64,000 bases of DNA from contig NZ_JAJAPW010000007.1 of the NCBI RefSeq assembly GCF_020523925.1, positions 1 through 64,000 on the forward strand, read 5' to 3'. This stretch comes from Neotamlana laminarinivorans. GTDB taxonomy: Bacteria > Bacteroidota > Bacteroidia > Flavobacteriales > Flavobacteriaceae. Within the stretch, counting starts at the first letter, position 1, and the number at the start of each line of letters is the position of its first letter. The position numbers and the translations under genes are program-made. The notes beneath the pieces are model-generated. The model saw only the letters and a list, made by a program, of their open reading frames with translations. It made no database searches and was not told the DNA's origin. Of the stretch, positions 36,565 to 45,273 are shown piece after piece.

Positions 36565-37629
36565 TTAAGCTTTGCTTTCTAACTCACTCATAACTTCAAC
36601 AACTACTTTTACACTATCTAAAGGTAAGGCGTTGTACATTGAAGCTCTATAACCACCAACACTTCTGTGTCCGTTTAAACCATTAACACCAGCTTCTTTA
36701 AGCATAGTATCGAAAGTTTCTTTTAGATTTTCGTTTTCAAGTGTAAAAGTAGCATTCATTAATGAGCGATCTTCTTTTGCGGCAAACCCTTTAAATAATG
36801 GATTTAAATCAATTTCAGAATACATTAAACGAGCTTTCTTTTCGTTTTCTTTTTCAATGGCAGCAATACCGCCTTGACCTTTTAGCCATTCTAGAGTAAG
36901 CATAGATGTATAAACTGCAAAAACAGGAGGTGTATTAAACATACTACCTTTATCTATGTGCGTTTTATAATCCATCATTGAAGGTATTTTACGAGATACT
37001 TTACCTAAAATATCTTCTTTAACAACAACTAGTGTTGTTCCTGCTGGCCCCATGTTTTTTTGTGCACCTGCATAAATTAAATCGAATTTAGAAAAGTCTA
37101 AAGATCGAGAAAAAATATCGCTACTCATATCACATACCATAGGTATTGGTGAGTTAGGGAACTCTTTCATTTGCGTACCAAAAATAGTATTGTTTGATGT
37201 GCAGTGAAAATAATCGTAATCTTCTGGTATGTCGTAGCCTTTAGGTATGTAGTTGTAGTTTGCATCTTTAGATGAAGCTACTTCGTAAATATCGTCATAT
37301 ATTTTGGCTTCTTTTATGGCTTTTGCTGCCCAAGTACCAGAGTTTAAATAACCAGCTCTTTTTTCTAAAAGGTTTAAAGCCACCATTAAAAACTGGGTGC
37401 TTGCTCCGCCTTGTAAGAATAAAGCTTTATAGCCTTTGCCTTCTAGTCCTAAAAGTTCAAGAGCTAGGGCCCTAGCGTTTTCCATAATATCTACAAATGC
37501 TTTGCTTCTGTGTGATATTTCAATTAAAGATAATCCGCTATTATCTAAATCTAATACAGCTTGTGATGCTTTTTGTAAAACTTCTTGAGGTAAAATACAT
37601 GGTCCCGCGCTAAAATTGTGTTTTTTCAT
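36565..37629 (-). CDS. serC: 3-phosphoserine/phosphohydroxythreonine transaminase
   Basis: 354 residues from ATG 37629; an in-frame upstream ATG at 37668 would add 13 residues before the family's usual start MKKHNFSAGP and is not preferred. It makes phosphoserine from phosphohydroxypyruvate with PLP. Seen: NFSAGPCILPQEVL, EISHRSKAF, LFLQGGASTQF, and the PLP lysine in YAGAQKNMGPAGTTLVVV. The C-terminal GHRSVGGYRASMYNALP is the family signature. The order serC then serA fits one serine unit, although the 156-base gap leaves room for a second promoter. Confidence 0.95.
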   Translation of the reverse strand: MKKHNFSAGPCILPQEVLQKASQAVLDLDNSGLSLIEISHRSKAFVDIMENARALALELLGLEGKGYKALFLQGGASTQFLMVALNLLEKRAGYLNSGTWAAKAIKEAKIYDDIYEVASSKDANYNYIPKGYDIPEDYDYFHCTSNNTIFGTQMKEFPNSPIPMVCDMSSDIFSRSLDFSKFDLIYAGAQKNMGPAGTTLVVVKEDILGKVSRKIPSMMDYKTHIDKGSMFNTPPVFAVYTSMLTLEWLKGQGGIAAIEKENEKKARLMYSEIDLNPLFKGFAAKEDRSLMNATFTLENENLKETFDTMLKEAGVNGLNGHRSVGGYRASMYNALPLDSVKVVVEVMSELESKA

Positions 37630-37811
37630 CTGTTTGGTTTTTGTCTTATTTCTTATTTCAGATGCCATCTTAAATAAAGAAATTACTGCTTTAAAACTTG
37701 ATTTAAAGTAAGTAATTTTAGCTATAATAAGATTTCATTTTTTCGATAGAAAATTAAGCTGTAAAGTTGGTGATAAATTGAGTATTTTATGTTAAAAATT
37801 CAATAATTTTT

Positions 37812-38873
37812 TCACGGAATCGCTAATAAAAATTCAACAGAATCGATACTATCCGCATAATCGTTTAGATTAGGCATTTGAGTATGCCCGAAGGCAATTT
37901 CAGCATCACTAAAATTATGAGCAACAATGCACTGAATTTGATCTTTTTCTGCATTTAACTTTTCTTTTAGAACTCCAACGTTTTCGTAATATTCATAGAA
38001 CAGAGTAGCAATTGGTGATGCATAACTTTCGTCTTCTTTTATCATAAAAAATCCGTTTTCAAGCATGTCAAATTCGCTCATTAAATACACTGCTTTATTA
38101 TAGTCGTAATTATTAGCGTATTTAGCGTGTTCAATAATGTTGTGCCAATGGTAAATGCCCTCAAAAAAAGCGTTAAAATTATAACCTTTAGGTACATACA
38201 TTTTAGAAACATTACGGCATCCTAAACCATAATATCTAAAAATATCTTCAGCCAAATTTTTTAAATCATCAATAGTTTCATTGCCAGTTAAAACAGCAAC
38301 CGAGTTTCTGTTTTTTCTAATTATAGATGGTTTATTTTTAAAATAATATTCAAAATAACGAGCCGTATTATTACTTCCTGTAGCAATTACAGCATCAAAA
38401 TTTTCTAATTTTTCTTCTGTAAATTGTATTTTGCCTTTAAAATTAGGTTCGGCATATTCTAAATATTTAGCTAAATAGGGTAGTAGTTGTTTATCGTTGC
38501 TCGATTGTTTTACTAAAACATTATGTCCAGTAATTAAAACACTTAAAAAGTCGTGAAACCCAACTAAAGGAATATTTCCTGCCATAATTATGGCAACAGT
38601 TTTAGGTGGAATATCGCCTATTTTATACGGTTTTAACCAAGTTTTTAAATTTTCTATAGTTAATGCATTTGCCCAATTATTAATAGAAAACCTTAAGTTT
38701 TCTGCTGTAAACCAACCATTATGTTCTTGGGCAAGTTTTAATTGGTGTTTAAAGCCATCAAAAAATAAGTCGTTATTTTTAACATTATTTTCCTTTTTTA
38801 TTGTTTCGTTTGAAAATTGTTTTAAAAACAACCCTAAATTCACAAAAGCATTAATTCTCTGTTCTAATTGCAT
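37812..38873 (-). CDS. LuxC-type acyl-CoA reductase
   Basis: 353 residues. It matches the acyl-CoA reductase (LuxC) family of the aldehyde dehydrogenase fold: AIIMAGNIPLVGFHDFLSV near residue 92, VLVKQSSNDKQLLPYL, AVIATGSNNTARYFEYYF and the catalytic-type YGLGCRNVSKMYVPKGY with Cys near residue 218. Family members reduce acyl-CoA to aldehyde. Its substrate here is unknown. Flavobacteria often keep this gene divergent from a dicluster ferredoxin and next to serCA, exactly as here, which suggests a shared redox task that has not been worked out. Confidence 0.9.
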   Translation of the reverse strand: MQLEQRINAFVNLGLFLKQFSNETIKKENNVKNNDLFFDGFKHQLKLAQEHNGWFTAENLRFSINNWANALTIENLKTWLKPYKIGDIPPKTVAIIMAGNIPLVGFHDFLSVLITGHNVLVKQSSNDKQLLPYLAKYLEYAEPNFKGKIQFTEEKLENFDAVIATGSNNTARYFEYYFKNKPSIIRKNRNSVAVLTGNETIDDLKNLAEDIFRYYGLGCRNVSKMYVPKGYNFNAFFEGIYHWHNIIEHAKYANNYDYNKAVYLMSEFDMLENGFFMIKEDESYASPIATLFYEYYENVGVLKEKLNAEKDQIQCIVAHNFSDAEIAFGHTQMPNLNDYADSIDSVEFLLAIP

Positions 38874-38878
38874 TCTAA

Positions 38879-38924
38879 TTTGGTTATGAATGGTTTTGGC
38901 TTTATTTTTGCAACTGCAAATTTA
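38879..38924. promoter_or_regulatory. Interlocked promoters for the ferredoxin (+) and acyl-CoA reductase (-)
   Basis: Plus strand: TTTG 38879-38882, exactly 20 bases, TATTTTTG 38903-38910, a canonical promoter for the ferredoxin gene. Minus strand: TAAATTTG (plus-strand 38917-38924) is a -7 element for the acyl-CoA reductase gene. The two -7 boxes face each other within a perfect palindrome TTTGCA-AC-TGCAAA (38907-38920), so polymerase can probably use only one at a time. Confidence 0.6.
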
Positions 38925-38968
38925 AGGAAACTATAACGAGTTCTTGAATTTTAAAAACAAAAATTACT

Positions 38969-39322
38969 ATGGCAATTATAATAACAGACGAATGTATAAA
39001 CTGCGGTGCTTGCGAACCAGAGTGCCCAAATACAGCAATATACGAAGGTGCCGACGATTGGCGCTATAAAGATGGTACAAGCCTTGAAGGATCTATTGTT
39101 TTACCTAACGGAAAAGAAGTTGATGCAGACGAGCCGCAAGAACCGGTAAGCGACGATTTATATTACATTGTTCCAGATAAATGTACAGAATGTAAAGGAT
39201 TTCACGACGAGCCACAATGTGCTGCAGTTTGTCCTGTAGATTGTTGTGTGCCAGATGAAGACGTTGAAGAAACTGAGGAAGAATTATTAGCAAAACAACG
39301 CTTTATGCATCCAGAAGGATAA
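38969..39322 (+). CDS. 4Fe-4S dicluster ferredoxin
   Basis: 117 residues, cytoplasmic, acidic. Two cluster-binding motifs are visible: [16 protein letters not shown] (residues 9-24) and [21 protein letters not shown] (about 72-92), a longer spaced set typical of the YfhL-type 2[4Fe-4S] ferredoxins. Between them is an insertion of about 45 residues. The tail is rich in Glu. It transfers electrons; the partner is likely the divergent acyl-CoA reductase because both share the promoter region. It ends with a clear terminator. Confidence 0.93.
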   Translation: MAIIITDECINCGACEPECPNTAIYEGADDWRYKDGTSLEGSIVLPNGKEVDADEPQEPVSDDLYYIVPDKCTECKGFHDEPQCAAVCPVDCCVPDEDVEETEEELLAKQRFMHPEG

Positions 39323-39349
39323 TTTTTTAAATATCATTATACAATTATA

Positions 39350-39384
39350 AAAAATCCTGAGTTTTTAAGCTCAGGATTTTTTTT
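39350..39384 (+). terminator. Terminator after the ferredoxin gene
   Basis: AAAATCCTGAG (39351-39361) pairs with CTCAGGATTTT (39370-39380), loop TTTTTAAG, with a long following T run. Confidence 0.88.
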
Positions 39385-39420
39385 GTTCTTAAATTGCTGC
39401 TTTAAAAAATTAAAATACAA

Positions 39421-40023
39421 TTGAAAAAGGCATTTTTATTAATTAACGGAGAACCACCAGTAACGTTTCCAGACCTAACAAAATACAATTTAGTTTGTGC
39501 AACAGATGGTGGTTATAAACACTTGTTGAAGCATCAAGTTAAACCAGATTTTATTAGCGGTGATTTTGATTCGTTGCATGATTTGCCTAAAGATGTTGAG
39601 GTAATACATACTCCAGATCAAAACTTCACAGATTTTGATAAAGTTTTAAAAATTTTAAAAGAAAAAGGCTTTACACATATTGATGTTTATGGTGCTAGCG
39701 GGCAAGAACAAGATCATTTTCTGGGAAATTTAAGCACTGCAATACAATGGAATAATGATATAAATTTGATGTTTTATGATAATTATGGCTATTATTTTTT
39801 AGCTGATAAGTATACAGAAATAAAAAAATGTAAAAACAAAATAGTATCGCTAGTTCCGTTTTTTAATGTTGAAGGCGTTACAACAAAAGGCTTAATGTAT
39901 CCTTTAAATAATGAAGCTTTAATTTTTGCAAAACGTATAGGAACACGTAATATAGCAATTAAAGATTCGGTTGAAATTACATATGAAAATGGATATTTAT
40001 TTGTTTTTGTAAATGATAAATGA
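39421..40023 (+). CDS. Thiamine diphosphokinase
   Basis: 200 residues starting at TTG 39421; no ATG upstream gives a longer family-like N-terminus. It transfers pyrophosphate from ATP to thiamine. The signatures are CATDGGYKHL near residue 27, FISGDFDSL near 44, and TPDQNFTDFDKVLKIL near 61. The catalytic-type loop reads YGASGQEQDHFLGN, where the usual GGRxDH is relaxed to GQEQDH, still ending in Asp-His. Its last four bases overlap the following ACT protein gene. Confidence 0.92.
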   Translation: MKKAFLLINGEPPVTFPDLTKYNLVCATDGGYKHLLKHQVKPDFISGDFDSLHDLPKDVEVIHTPDQNFTDFDKVLKILKEKGFTHIDVYGASGQEQDHFLGNLSTAIQWNNDINLMFYDNYGYYFLADKYTEIKKCKNKIVSLVPFFNVEGVTTKGLMYPLNNEALIFAKRIGTRNIAIKDSVEITYENGYLFVFVNDK

Positions 40024-40427
40024 ATAAGGAAGGTAAAAAAAACTTAGCAGAGCTAATAAAACATATGAAACCAAAATTAAATGATGGCGAGTATGTTTTT
40101 GTAAGCTTACCTAATATTGATAATATTAAAAGAGAAGATACACTTTTCGAATTTAAAGAAGCTGAAGGTATTACCGTTGTGCTTGAAAAAAGTAAAGCAG
40201 ATAATTTAAAGTTAAAATACCATTTTGTAGCTTCTTGGATTACTTTGCAGATTCATTCTGCGCTTGAAGCTGTTGGGTTAACTGCCAAATTTTCGGTAGA
40301 ATTAGCAAAGTATAATATAAGTTGTAATGTGGTTGCTGGTTATTTTCATGACCATATTTTTGTAGATAAAACAGATGGTTTACGTGCAATTAAAGTTTTA
40401 GAACAATTGGCAGATAGCTACAAATAA
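40020..40427 (+). CDS. ACT domain-containing protein (DUF2241-like)
   Basis: 135 residues. The protein matches the short ACT_7/DUF2241-type family: HMKPKLNDGEYVFVSLP at the N-terminus, then FVASWITLQIHSALEAVGLTAKFS and ISCNVVAGYFHDHIFV, which is the conserved core including His-Asp-His. These small proteins are thought to bind an amino acid. The ATG overlaps the thiamine pyrophosphokinase stop (ATGA), so translation is coupled. No catalytic domain is attached. Confidence 0.88.
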   Translation: MNKEGKKNLAELIKHMKPKLNDGEYVFVSLPNIDNIKREDTLFEFKEAEGITVVLEKSKADNLKLKYHFVASWITLQIHSALEAVGLTAKFSVELAKYNISCNVVAGYFHDHIFVDKTDGLRAIKVLEQLADSYK

Positions 40428-40456
40428 AAAAAAAGACCCAATTGGGTCTTTTTTTT
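40425..40456. terminator. Bidirectional terminator
   Basis: AAAAGACCCAA (40430-40440) pairs with TTGGGTCTTTT (40441-40451) with essentially no loop beyond the centre, flanked by A and T runs. It separates the plus-strand ACT gene from the convergent TonB receptor. Confidence 0.85.
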
Positions 40457-40475
40457 ATTTATAAAATGAGTTCTC

Positions 40476-43163
40476 TTAAAATGTAAAATTAAGTTTAGCA
40501 TAGTAATACGCACCACCAAATCCCATTTGTACAGAATCCCAATATCCACCAGCTTCAGTCCAATCGTCTTGTTGGTCTGGATAAATATTAAATAAGTTGT
40601 TTGCACCAACATTTATTTTTGTGCTCTCACATACATCGAACCCTAAATTTAAATCGGTTACTATTTTAGAAGAGTATGTGTCTGTAGCTGCAGCAACTTG
40701 GTCTGCAAGTGTGCCGTAATCTGCTGTGTCTTCATACATTTGCCAATCAAGTAATTCAACTTCGCTAAAACGTGTAAACGAAAGCGCAGCATCAAACCAA
40801 TCTTTATCGTAGTTTAAGTTTAAGCTTATTTTGCTATCTGGAGCAGAAGCTAATAAAAAGGCTTTGTCACGCTCTCCAAAAAACGTTTGTTCGTCTAGAT
40901 CTCCATTTAAAACATCATCAATTTCCATATTGTTGAAATTGGCAAGTAATGTTGCGCCTAATCGGCTACCATTACCTAAAGTTTCTTTGTAAGATAAAAT
41001 AACATCTAAACCAGTTGTACTTGTATTAACACCGTTTGTAAAAAATTGTGCAGACCCAACATTGTCAATATCTGTAGCTTCAAAATAACCTGTTAATACA
41101 ATACGATCTTTTACTTTAATATAATAACCATCTAAAGTAGCTGTAAATTTCCCAAAAGAAGCAGTGAAACCTAAAGCGACGTTTAGGGCTTTTTCTTCAT
41201 ATAAATCTTCAATTCCAAACGATTTTGTTACAGGGCTATCGTTTGCAGCTAATAAAACTTCTTCTGTACCACTACTTGATACGTTAGTAAATTTTAAGTT
41301 GTAATAAATTTGAGCTAAAGATGGTGCTCTAAAACCAGAACTAACAGAACCTCTAATATTTATGTTGTCTGAAGCTTTTAAACGCATCGCTAATTTTCCG
41401 TTTAAAGTACTACCAAAATCACTGTAGTTTTCAAAACGTGCGGCACCACTTAAAAGGAAGCTATCAGTAATATCTAATTCCGCATCAGCGTAAAGCGATA
41501 AGTTACTTCTGTTTTCGTTAACTTCATTATCTGGACTATAACCAGGGAAGCCCTGTGAGCCCCCAGGTCTTAACTCTCCAGATGTAGCATCGTAATACAC
41601 GTAATTAGCAGGATCAGTGTTTGCAGTAACAGGTTCTCCGTTAACGTCGTATGTGGCGTAAGATCCTTCTTCGCCTGCAAAAATGGCAAAGTTTTCAGTT
41701 CTAAACTCTGCTCCAAAGGCTAAGTTCATACCGGCTAAAACATCGTCGTAGTATTTAGATAAATCTAAGTTTATAGTATTTTGACTTAGGCTATGCCCGC
41801 CAGCATCAAAACTAGTTGGCGAGTTGTCTTCTAAAGAGGCGTTTAAAGTCCCTTCAATATAATAGTGAAAATTGTTTTTTCCGTAGGTGTTACTAAAATC
41901 TAAATTCCAGCCACTTGGCATTTCTGTTCTAATACCTGCAGAAACAGAGTTGTCTAAAATAACAGATGTAATTCTAGGTGTAAATCCATCAGGGTAAATA
42001 GATTCTACAACACGAGCACCGTCGTTTCTTGTAAATGCATAAGCATCAGTGTCTCTGTAATTACGTCCTCCAAAGGCATAAAATTCTGTGTTTTCAGATA
42101 AAGGAATGGCAACGTTTCCAAAGAAATTAAAACCATCAATAGCGGCTTCACCAAACCCTTTTCTAAATTCAAAAGATGGACGTAAAGTTTTATTCTTGCT
42201 TAAATATTCTGTTGTAAAATTGGCATAACCTTCTTCGCCAATTTTAAACCCATAATTGGCTGCAATTTTTACAGAGCCACCATCAAAATTTTTATCGTCT
42301 CCAATAGCATTTCCATCTTTTTCAGTGTCTAATCTATAACCATCTGTGTTCCAAGAACCGTATTCCCCAAAGTCGCTAGTATCAACATCAGGGTTGTTGT
42401 TGTATGCACCATACGAAATGCTACCTGTAAACTCTTCAACATTATCTTTTAAAACAATGTTAATTACACCAGCAATGGCATCAGATCCATATTGTGCGGC
42501 GGCACCATCTCTTAAAATTTCAATTCTTTTAATAGATGCAGAAGGAATGGCATTTAAATCGGTTCCTGTATTACCACGACCACGCGTACCAAAAAGGTTA
42601 ATTAAAGACGATTGATGTCTTCTTTTACCATTAATTAAAACTAAAGTTTGATCTGGCCCTAAACCTCTAAGCGATGCCGGATCTACATGGTCAGCACCAT
42701 CAGATCCAGATTGTTTATTGGCGTTAAAAGAAGGTGCAGCGTATTGTAATAATTCGTTAATTTCTACTTTTCCAATTTGTGTGTTAACTTCAGTTACATC
42801 AATAACATCAATAGCTACAGCAGTATCTACAGCTGTTCGTTTCGGGCTTCTAGAACCTACAAGTACAACAGCATCTAAGCTAACCCCTTCTTCTAAGGTT
42901 ACGTTAATTGTAGATTGGCCATTAACTGCAATTGTAGCAGTATTGTAGCCTACGAAACTAAATACAAGGGAGGCATTATCGCTAACGGAAATAGAATAAT
43001 TTCCATCAAAATCGGTTGTGGTACCATTGGTTGTACCGGCTTCACTAATGTTTACACCAGGGAGAGGGATTCCTGAGGCATCTTTTACAGTTCCGCTAAC
43101 AGTTTGTTGTGCAAAAGTTAGACATACTGAAAAAAATAATAAATAAAAATGGATTGTTTTCAT
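40476..43163 (-). CDS. TonB-dependent receptor
   Basis: 895 residues. Signal peptide ends at LTFAQ; a CarboxypepD-regulatory-like domain (about 20-98, GTVKDASGIPLPGVNI, VGYNTATI) precedes a plug (about 105-240, SLRGLGPDQTLVLINGKRRH and LRDGAAAQYGSDAIAGVINI) and a large barrel ending YYYAKLNFTF. The plug resembles iron-complex and cobalamin-type receptors rather than SusC, and no SusD gene follows. Ligand unknown. It stands alone between two plus-strand genes. Confidence 0.92.
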   Translation of the reverse strand: MKTIHFYLLFFSVCLTFAQQTVSGTVKDASGIPLPGVNISEAGTTNGTTTDFDGNYSISVSDNASLVFSFVGYNTATIAVNGQSTINVTLEEGVSLDAVVLVGSRSPKRTAVDTAVAIDVIDVTEVNTQIGKVEINELLQYAAPSFNANKQSGSDGADHVDPASLRGLGPDQTLVLINGKRRHQSSLINLFGTRGRGNTGTDLNAIPSASIKRIEILRDGAAAQYGSDAIAGVINIVLKDNVEEFTGSISYGAYNNNPDVDTSDFGEYGSWNTDGYRLDTEKDGNAIGDDKNFDGGSVKIAANYGFKIGEEGYANFTTEYLSKNKTLRPSFEFRKGFGEAAIDGFNFFGNVAIPLSENTEFYAFGGRNYRDTDAYAFTRNDGARVVESIYPDGFTPRITSVILDNSVSAGIRTEMPSGWNLDFSNTYGKNNFHYYIEGTLNASLEDNSPTSFDAGGHSLSQNTINLDLSKYYDDVLAGMNLAFGAEFRTENFAIFAGEEGSYATYDVNGEPVTANTDPANYVYYDATSGELRPGGSQGFPGYSPDNEVNENRSNLSLYADAELDITDSFLLSGAARFENYSDFGSTLNGKLAMRLKASDNINIRGSVSSGFRAPSLAQIYYNLKFTNVSSSGTEEVLLAANDSPVTKSFGIEDLYEEKALNVALGFTASFGKFTATLDGYYIKVKDRIVLTGYFEATDIDNVGSAQFFTNGVNTSTTGLDVILSYKETLGNGSRLGATLLANFNNMEIDDVLNGDLDEQTFFGERDKAFLLASAPDSKISLNLNYDKDWFDAALSFTRFSEVELLDWQMYEDTADYGTLADQVAAATDTYSSKIVTDLNLGFDVCESTKINVGANNLFNIYPDQQDDWTEAGGYWDSVQMGFGGAYYYAKLNFTF

Positions 43164-43327
43164 ATGAGTATATTATAGTTAGGTAAGCTAATTTATAGTA
43201 AAACACCTAAAAAAACTAAGAAAAACATTAAAAAGGTTGTTGATAATTCTGTAAATACGAGTTTTTGTTGAAAAATTGTTAGCGTCTTCAATTTTAAAAA
43301 AAATGTAAAAAAACAAACAAGATAGTC

Positions 43328-43335
43328 TATATTTG
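43328..43335 (+). promoter_or_regulatory. ychF -7 element
   Basis: TATATTTG at 43328-43335 matches the -7 consensus; the bases after it (CAC) are the same as those after the guaB and imelysin -7 boxes. No clear TTTG at -33. Confidence 0.5.
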
Positions 43336-43356
43336 CACTCGCAAAATACAGTTATT

Positions 43357-44451
43357 ATGAAAGCAGGAATTGTAGGATTACCAAATGTTGGAAAATCAAC
43401 GTTATTTAATTGTTTGTCTAACGCGAAAGCGCAAAGTGCAAACTTTCCTTTTTGTACTATTGAGCCTAATATAGGTGTTGTTAATGTACCAGATCCTAGA
43501 TTAGAGAAATTAGAAGAATTGGTAAGTCCAGAACGAGTAATACCTGCTACTGTAGAAATTGTAGATATTGCTGGTTTAGTAAAAGGGGCAAGTAAAGGTG
43601 AAGGTTTAGGAAATCAATTTTTAGCAAATATTCGTGAAACAGATGCTATTTTACATGTTTTACGTTGTTTCGACAATGATAATATTGTACATGTTGATGG
43701 AAGTGTAGACCCAATTCGAGATAAAGAAACCATTGATATGGAACTTCAATTAAAAGATCTTGAAACTGTAGATAAAAAACTAGATAAAGTAAAGCGTGCC
43801 GCAAAAACAGGTAATAAAGAAGCTCAAAAAGAAGAAGCTATTTTATTAAGTATTAAAGCTGGTTTAGAAGCAGGAAAATCTGTTAGAGCTTTAGAGTTTA
43901 GTGAAGAAGATTATATAGATTTTGTAAAGCCAGCGCAATTAATTACCGATAAACCAGTGTTATATGTTTGTAATGTAGATGAAGGTGCTGCTGTTTCAGG
44001 AAACGATTATGTAGAAAAAGTAAAAGAGACAGTTAAAAACGAAAATGCAGAAGTTTTAGTGCTTGCAGTTGGTACAGAAGCCGACATTAACGAGCTTGAA
44101 GATTACGAAGAGCGTCAAATGTTTTTACAAGATATAGGCTTAGAAGAACCAGGATCGGCAAAATTAATTAGAGGAGCTTATAAACTTTTAAATCAGCAAA
44201 CCTATTTTACAGCCGGAGTTAAAGAGGTACGTGCGTGGACTGTAAATGTTGGTGCAACTGCACCCCAAGCAGCGGGAGTAATTCATACCGATTTTGAAAA
44301 AGGTTTTATTCGAGCTGAAGTTATTGCATATAATGATTATGTAGAGCATGGTAGCGAAACAAAGGTAAAAGAAGCTGGTAAAATGCGCGTTGAAGGTAAA
44401 AACTACATAGTTAAAGATGGTGATGTAATGCATTTCTTATTTAATGTTTAG
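43357..44451 (+). CDS. ychF: Redox-regulated ATPase YchF
   Basis: 364 residues from ATG 43357 (a TTG at 43333 overlaps the -7 box and is rejected). This Obg-family protein prefers ATP over GTP and associates with ribosomes. G1 is [11 protein letters not shown] (residues 7-17), followed by switch region [14 protein letters not shown]3 [10 protein letters not shown], a coiled-coil insertion (about 125-165) and a C-terminal TGS domain with [20 protein letters not shown]. Length and order are normal. A perfect 17-bp inverted repeat lies about 100 bases downstream. Confidence 0.96.
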   Translation: MKAGIVGLPNVGKSTLFNCLSNAKAQSANFPFCTIEPNIGVVNVPDPRLEKLEELVSPERVIPATVEIVDIAGLVKGASKGEGLGNQFLANIRETDAILHVLRCFDNDNIVHVDGSVDPIRDKETIDMELQLKDLETVDKKLDKVKRAAKTGNKEAQKEEAILLSIKAGLEAGKSVRALEFSEEDYIDFVKPAQLITDKPVLYVCNVDEGAAVSGNDYVEKVKETVKNENAEVLVLAVGTEADINELEDYEERQMFLQDIGLEEPGSAKLIRGAYKLLNQQTYFTAGVKEVRAWTVNVGATAPQAAGVIHTDFEKGFIRAEVIAYNDYVEHGSETKVKEAGKMRVEGKNYIVKDGDVMHFLFNV

Positions 44452-44553
44452 TCTTAATCTTATGATTCCCTATGAGAACATCTTAAACTTAAAAAAGATT
44501 TTTTTAGTTTATCATAATGATTGCCTTGAGAAATTTTTAAACACATAATTTTT

Positions 44554-44597
44554 AAAAAACGTTTTTAACATTTTTAAGTTTGTTAAAAACGTTTTTT
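44554..44597. repeat. Perfect 17-bp inverted repeat with nested palindromes
   Basis: AAAAAACGTTTTTAACA (44554-44570) and TGTTAAAAACGTTTTTT (44581-44597) are exact reverse complements separated by ten bases. Each arm contains AAAAACGTTTTT, itself a palindrome. It lies between ychF and the SRPBCC gene and could terminate ychF transcription or bind a regulator. Confidence 0.85.
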
Positions 44598-44644
44598 TAT
44601 ATTGTGCTTTTAAAATAAATTACAAGCTATTACAATCGATTCTT

Positions 44645-45097
44645 ATGCCTCTAATTGAAGTAGAAACAGAAATAAACGCTGACATAAAAAAATGTTTTGA
44701 TTTAGCAAGAGATATCGATTTTTATCGCGAGTCTGTAAAAAATAGTACAGAAATTCCCATAAACGGAAAAATTTCTGGACTTGTGGAAAAAGGAGATATA
44801 ACTACCTGGGAAATTAGTCATTTATTCTTTTCGCAACACATAACTTTAAGAGTTTCAGAGTTTAATAATCCCTTTTTGTTTACAGATGTACTTGTTAGTG
44901 GTAATTTTAAAGCCTATAAACACGAGCATATTTTTAAACCTATAAAGGCCAATACCTTGATGGTAGATAGGTTTTTCTTTCAATCTAAAAACGGAATTAT
45001 AGGAAAAATATACGATTCATGTATTCTTAAATATCACGTTAAAAAACTTATAATTCATAGAAATACATTGCTTAAAACAAAGGCAGAGAGTATTTAG
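44645..45097 (+). CDS. SRPBCC family protein
   Basis: 150 residues, no signal peptide. It has the START/SRPBCC-like pattern: an N-terminal strand and helix (VETEINADIKKCFDLARDIDFY), then TWEISHLFFSQHITLRVSEFNNPFLFTDVLV and a C-terminal helix. Related proteins in this phylum are often annotated as cell-division or polyketide-cyclase-like, but the ligand is unknown. It starts 48 bases after the inverted repeat and has no close neighbour in operon distance. Confidence 0.8.
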   Translation: MPLIEVETEINADIKKCFDLARDIDFYRESVKNSTEIPINGKISGLVEKGDITTWEISHLFFSQHITLRVSEFNNPFLFTDVLVSGNFKAYKHEHIFKPIKANTLMVDRFFFQSKNGIIGKIYDSCILKYHVKKLIIHRNTLLKTKAESI

Positions 45098-45273
45098 GTT
45101 TTAATTAACGCTGATTGCATTTTATAGATTACTTTTATTAAGTGAAAACTATTTAAAGTTAGCTTCTTAACATTTTATTGTAAGTTTTGTTAATTATTTT
45201 ATGAGTTGGTTATTTTATTTTTTAATGCGTTATGCTATATTAGCAAGCAATCTCACTAAATCAACCTTTTTTT

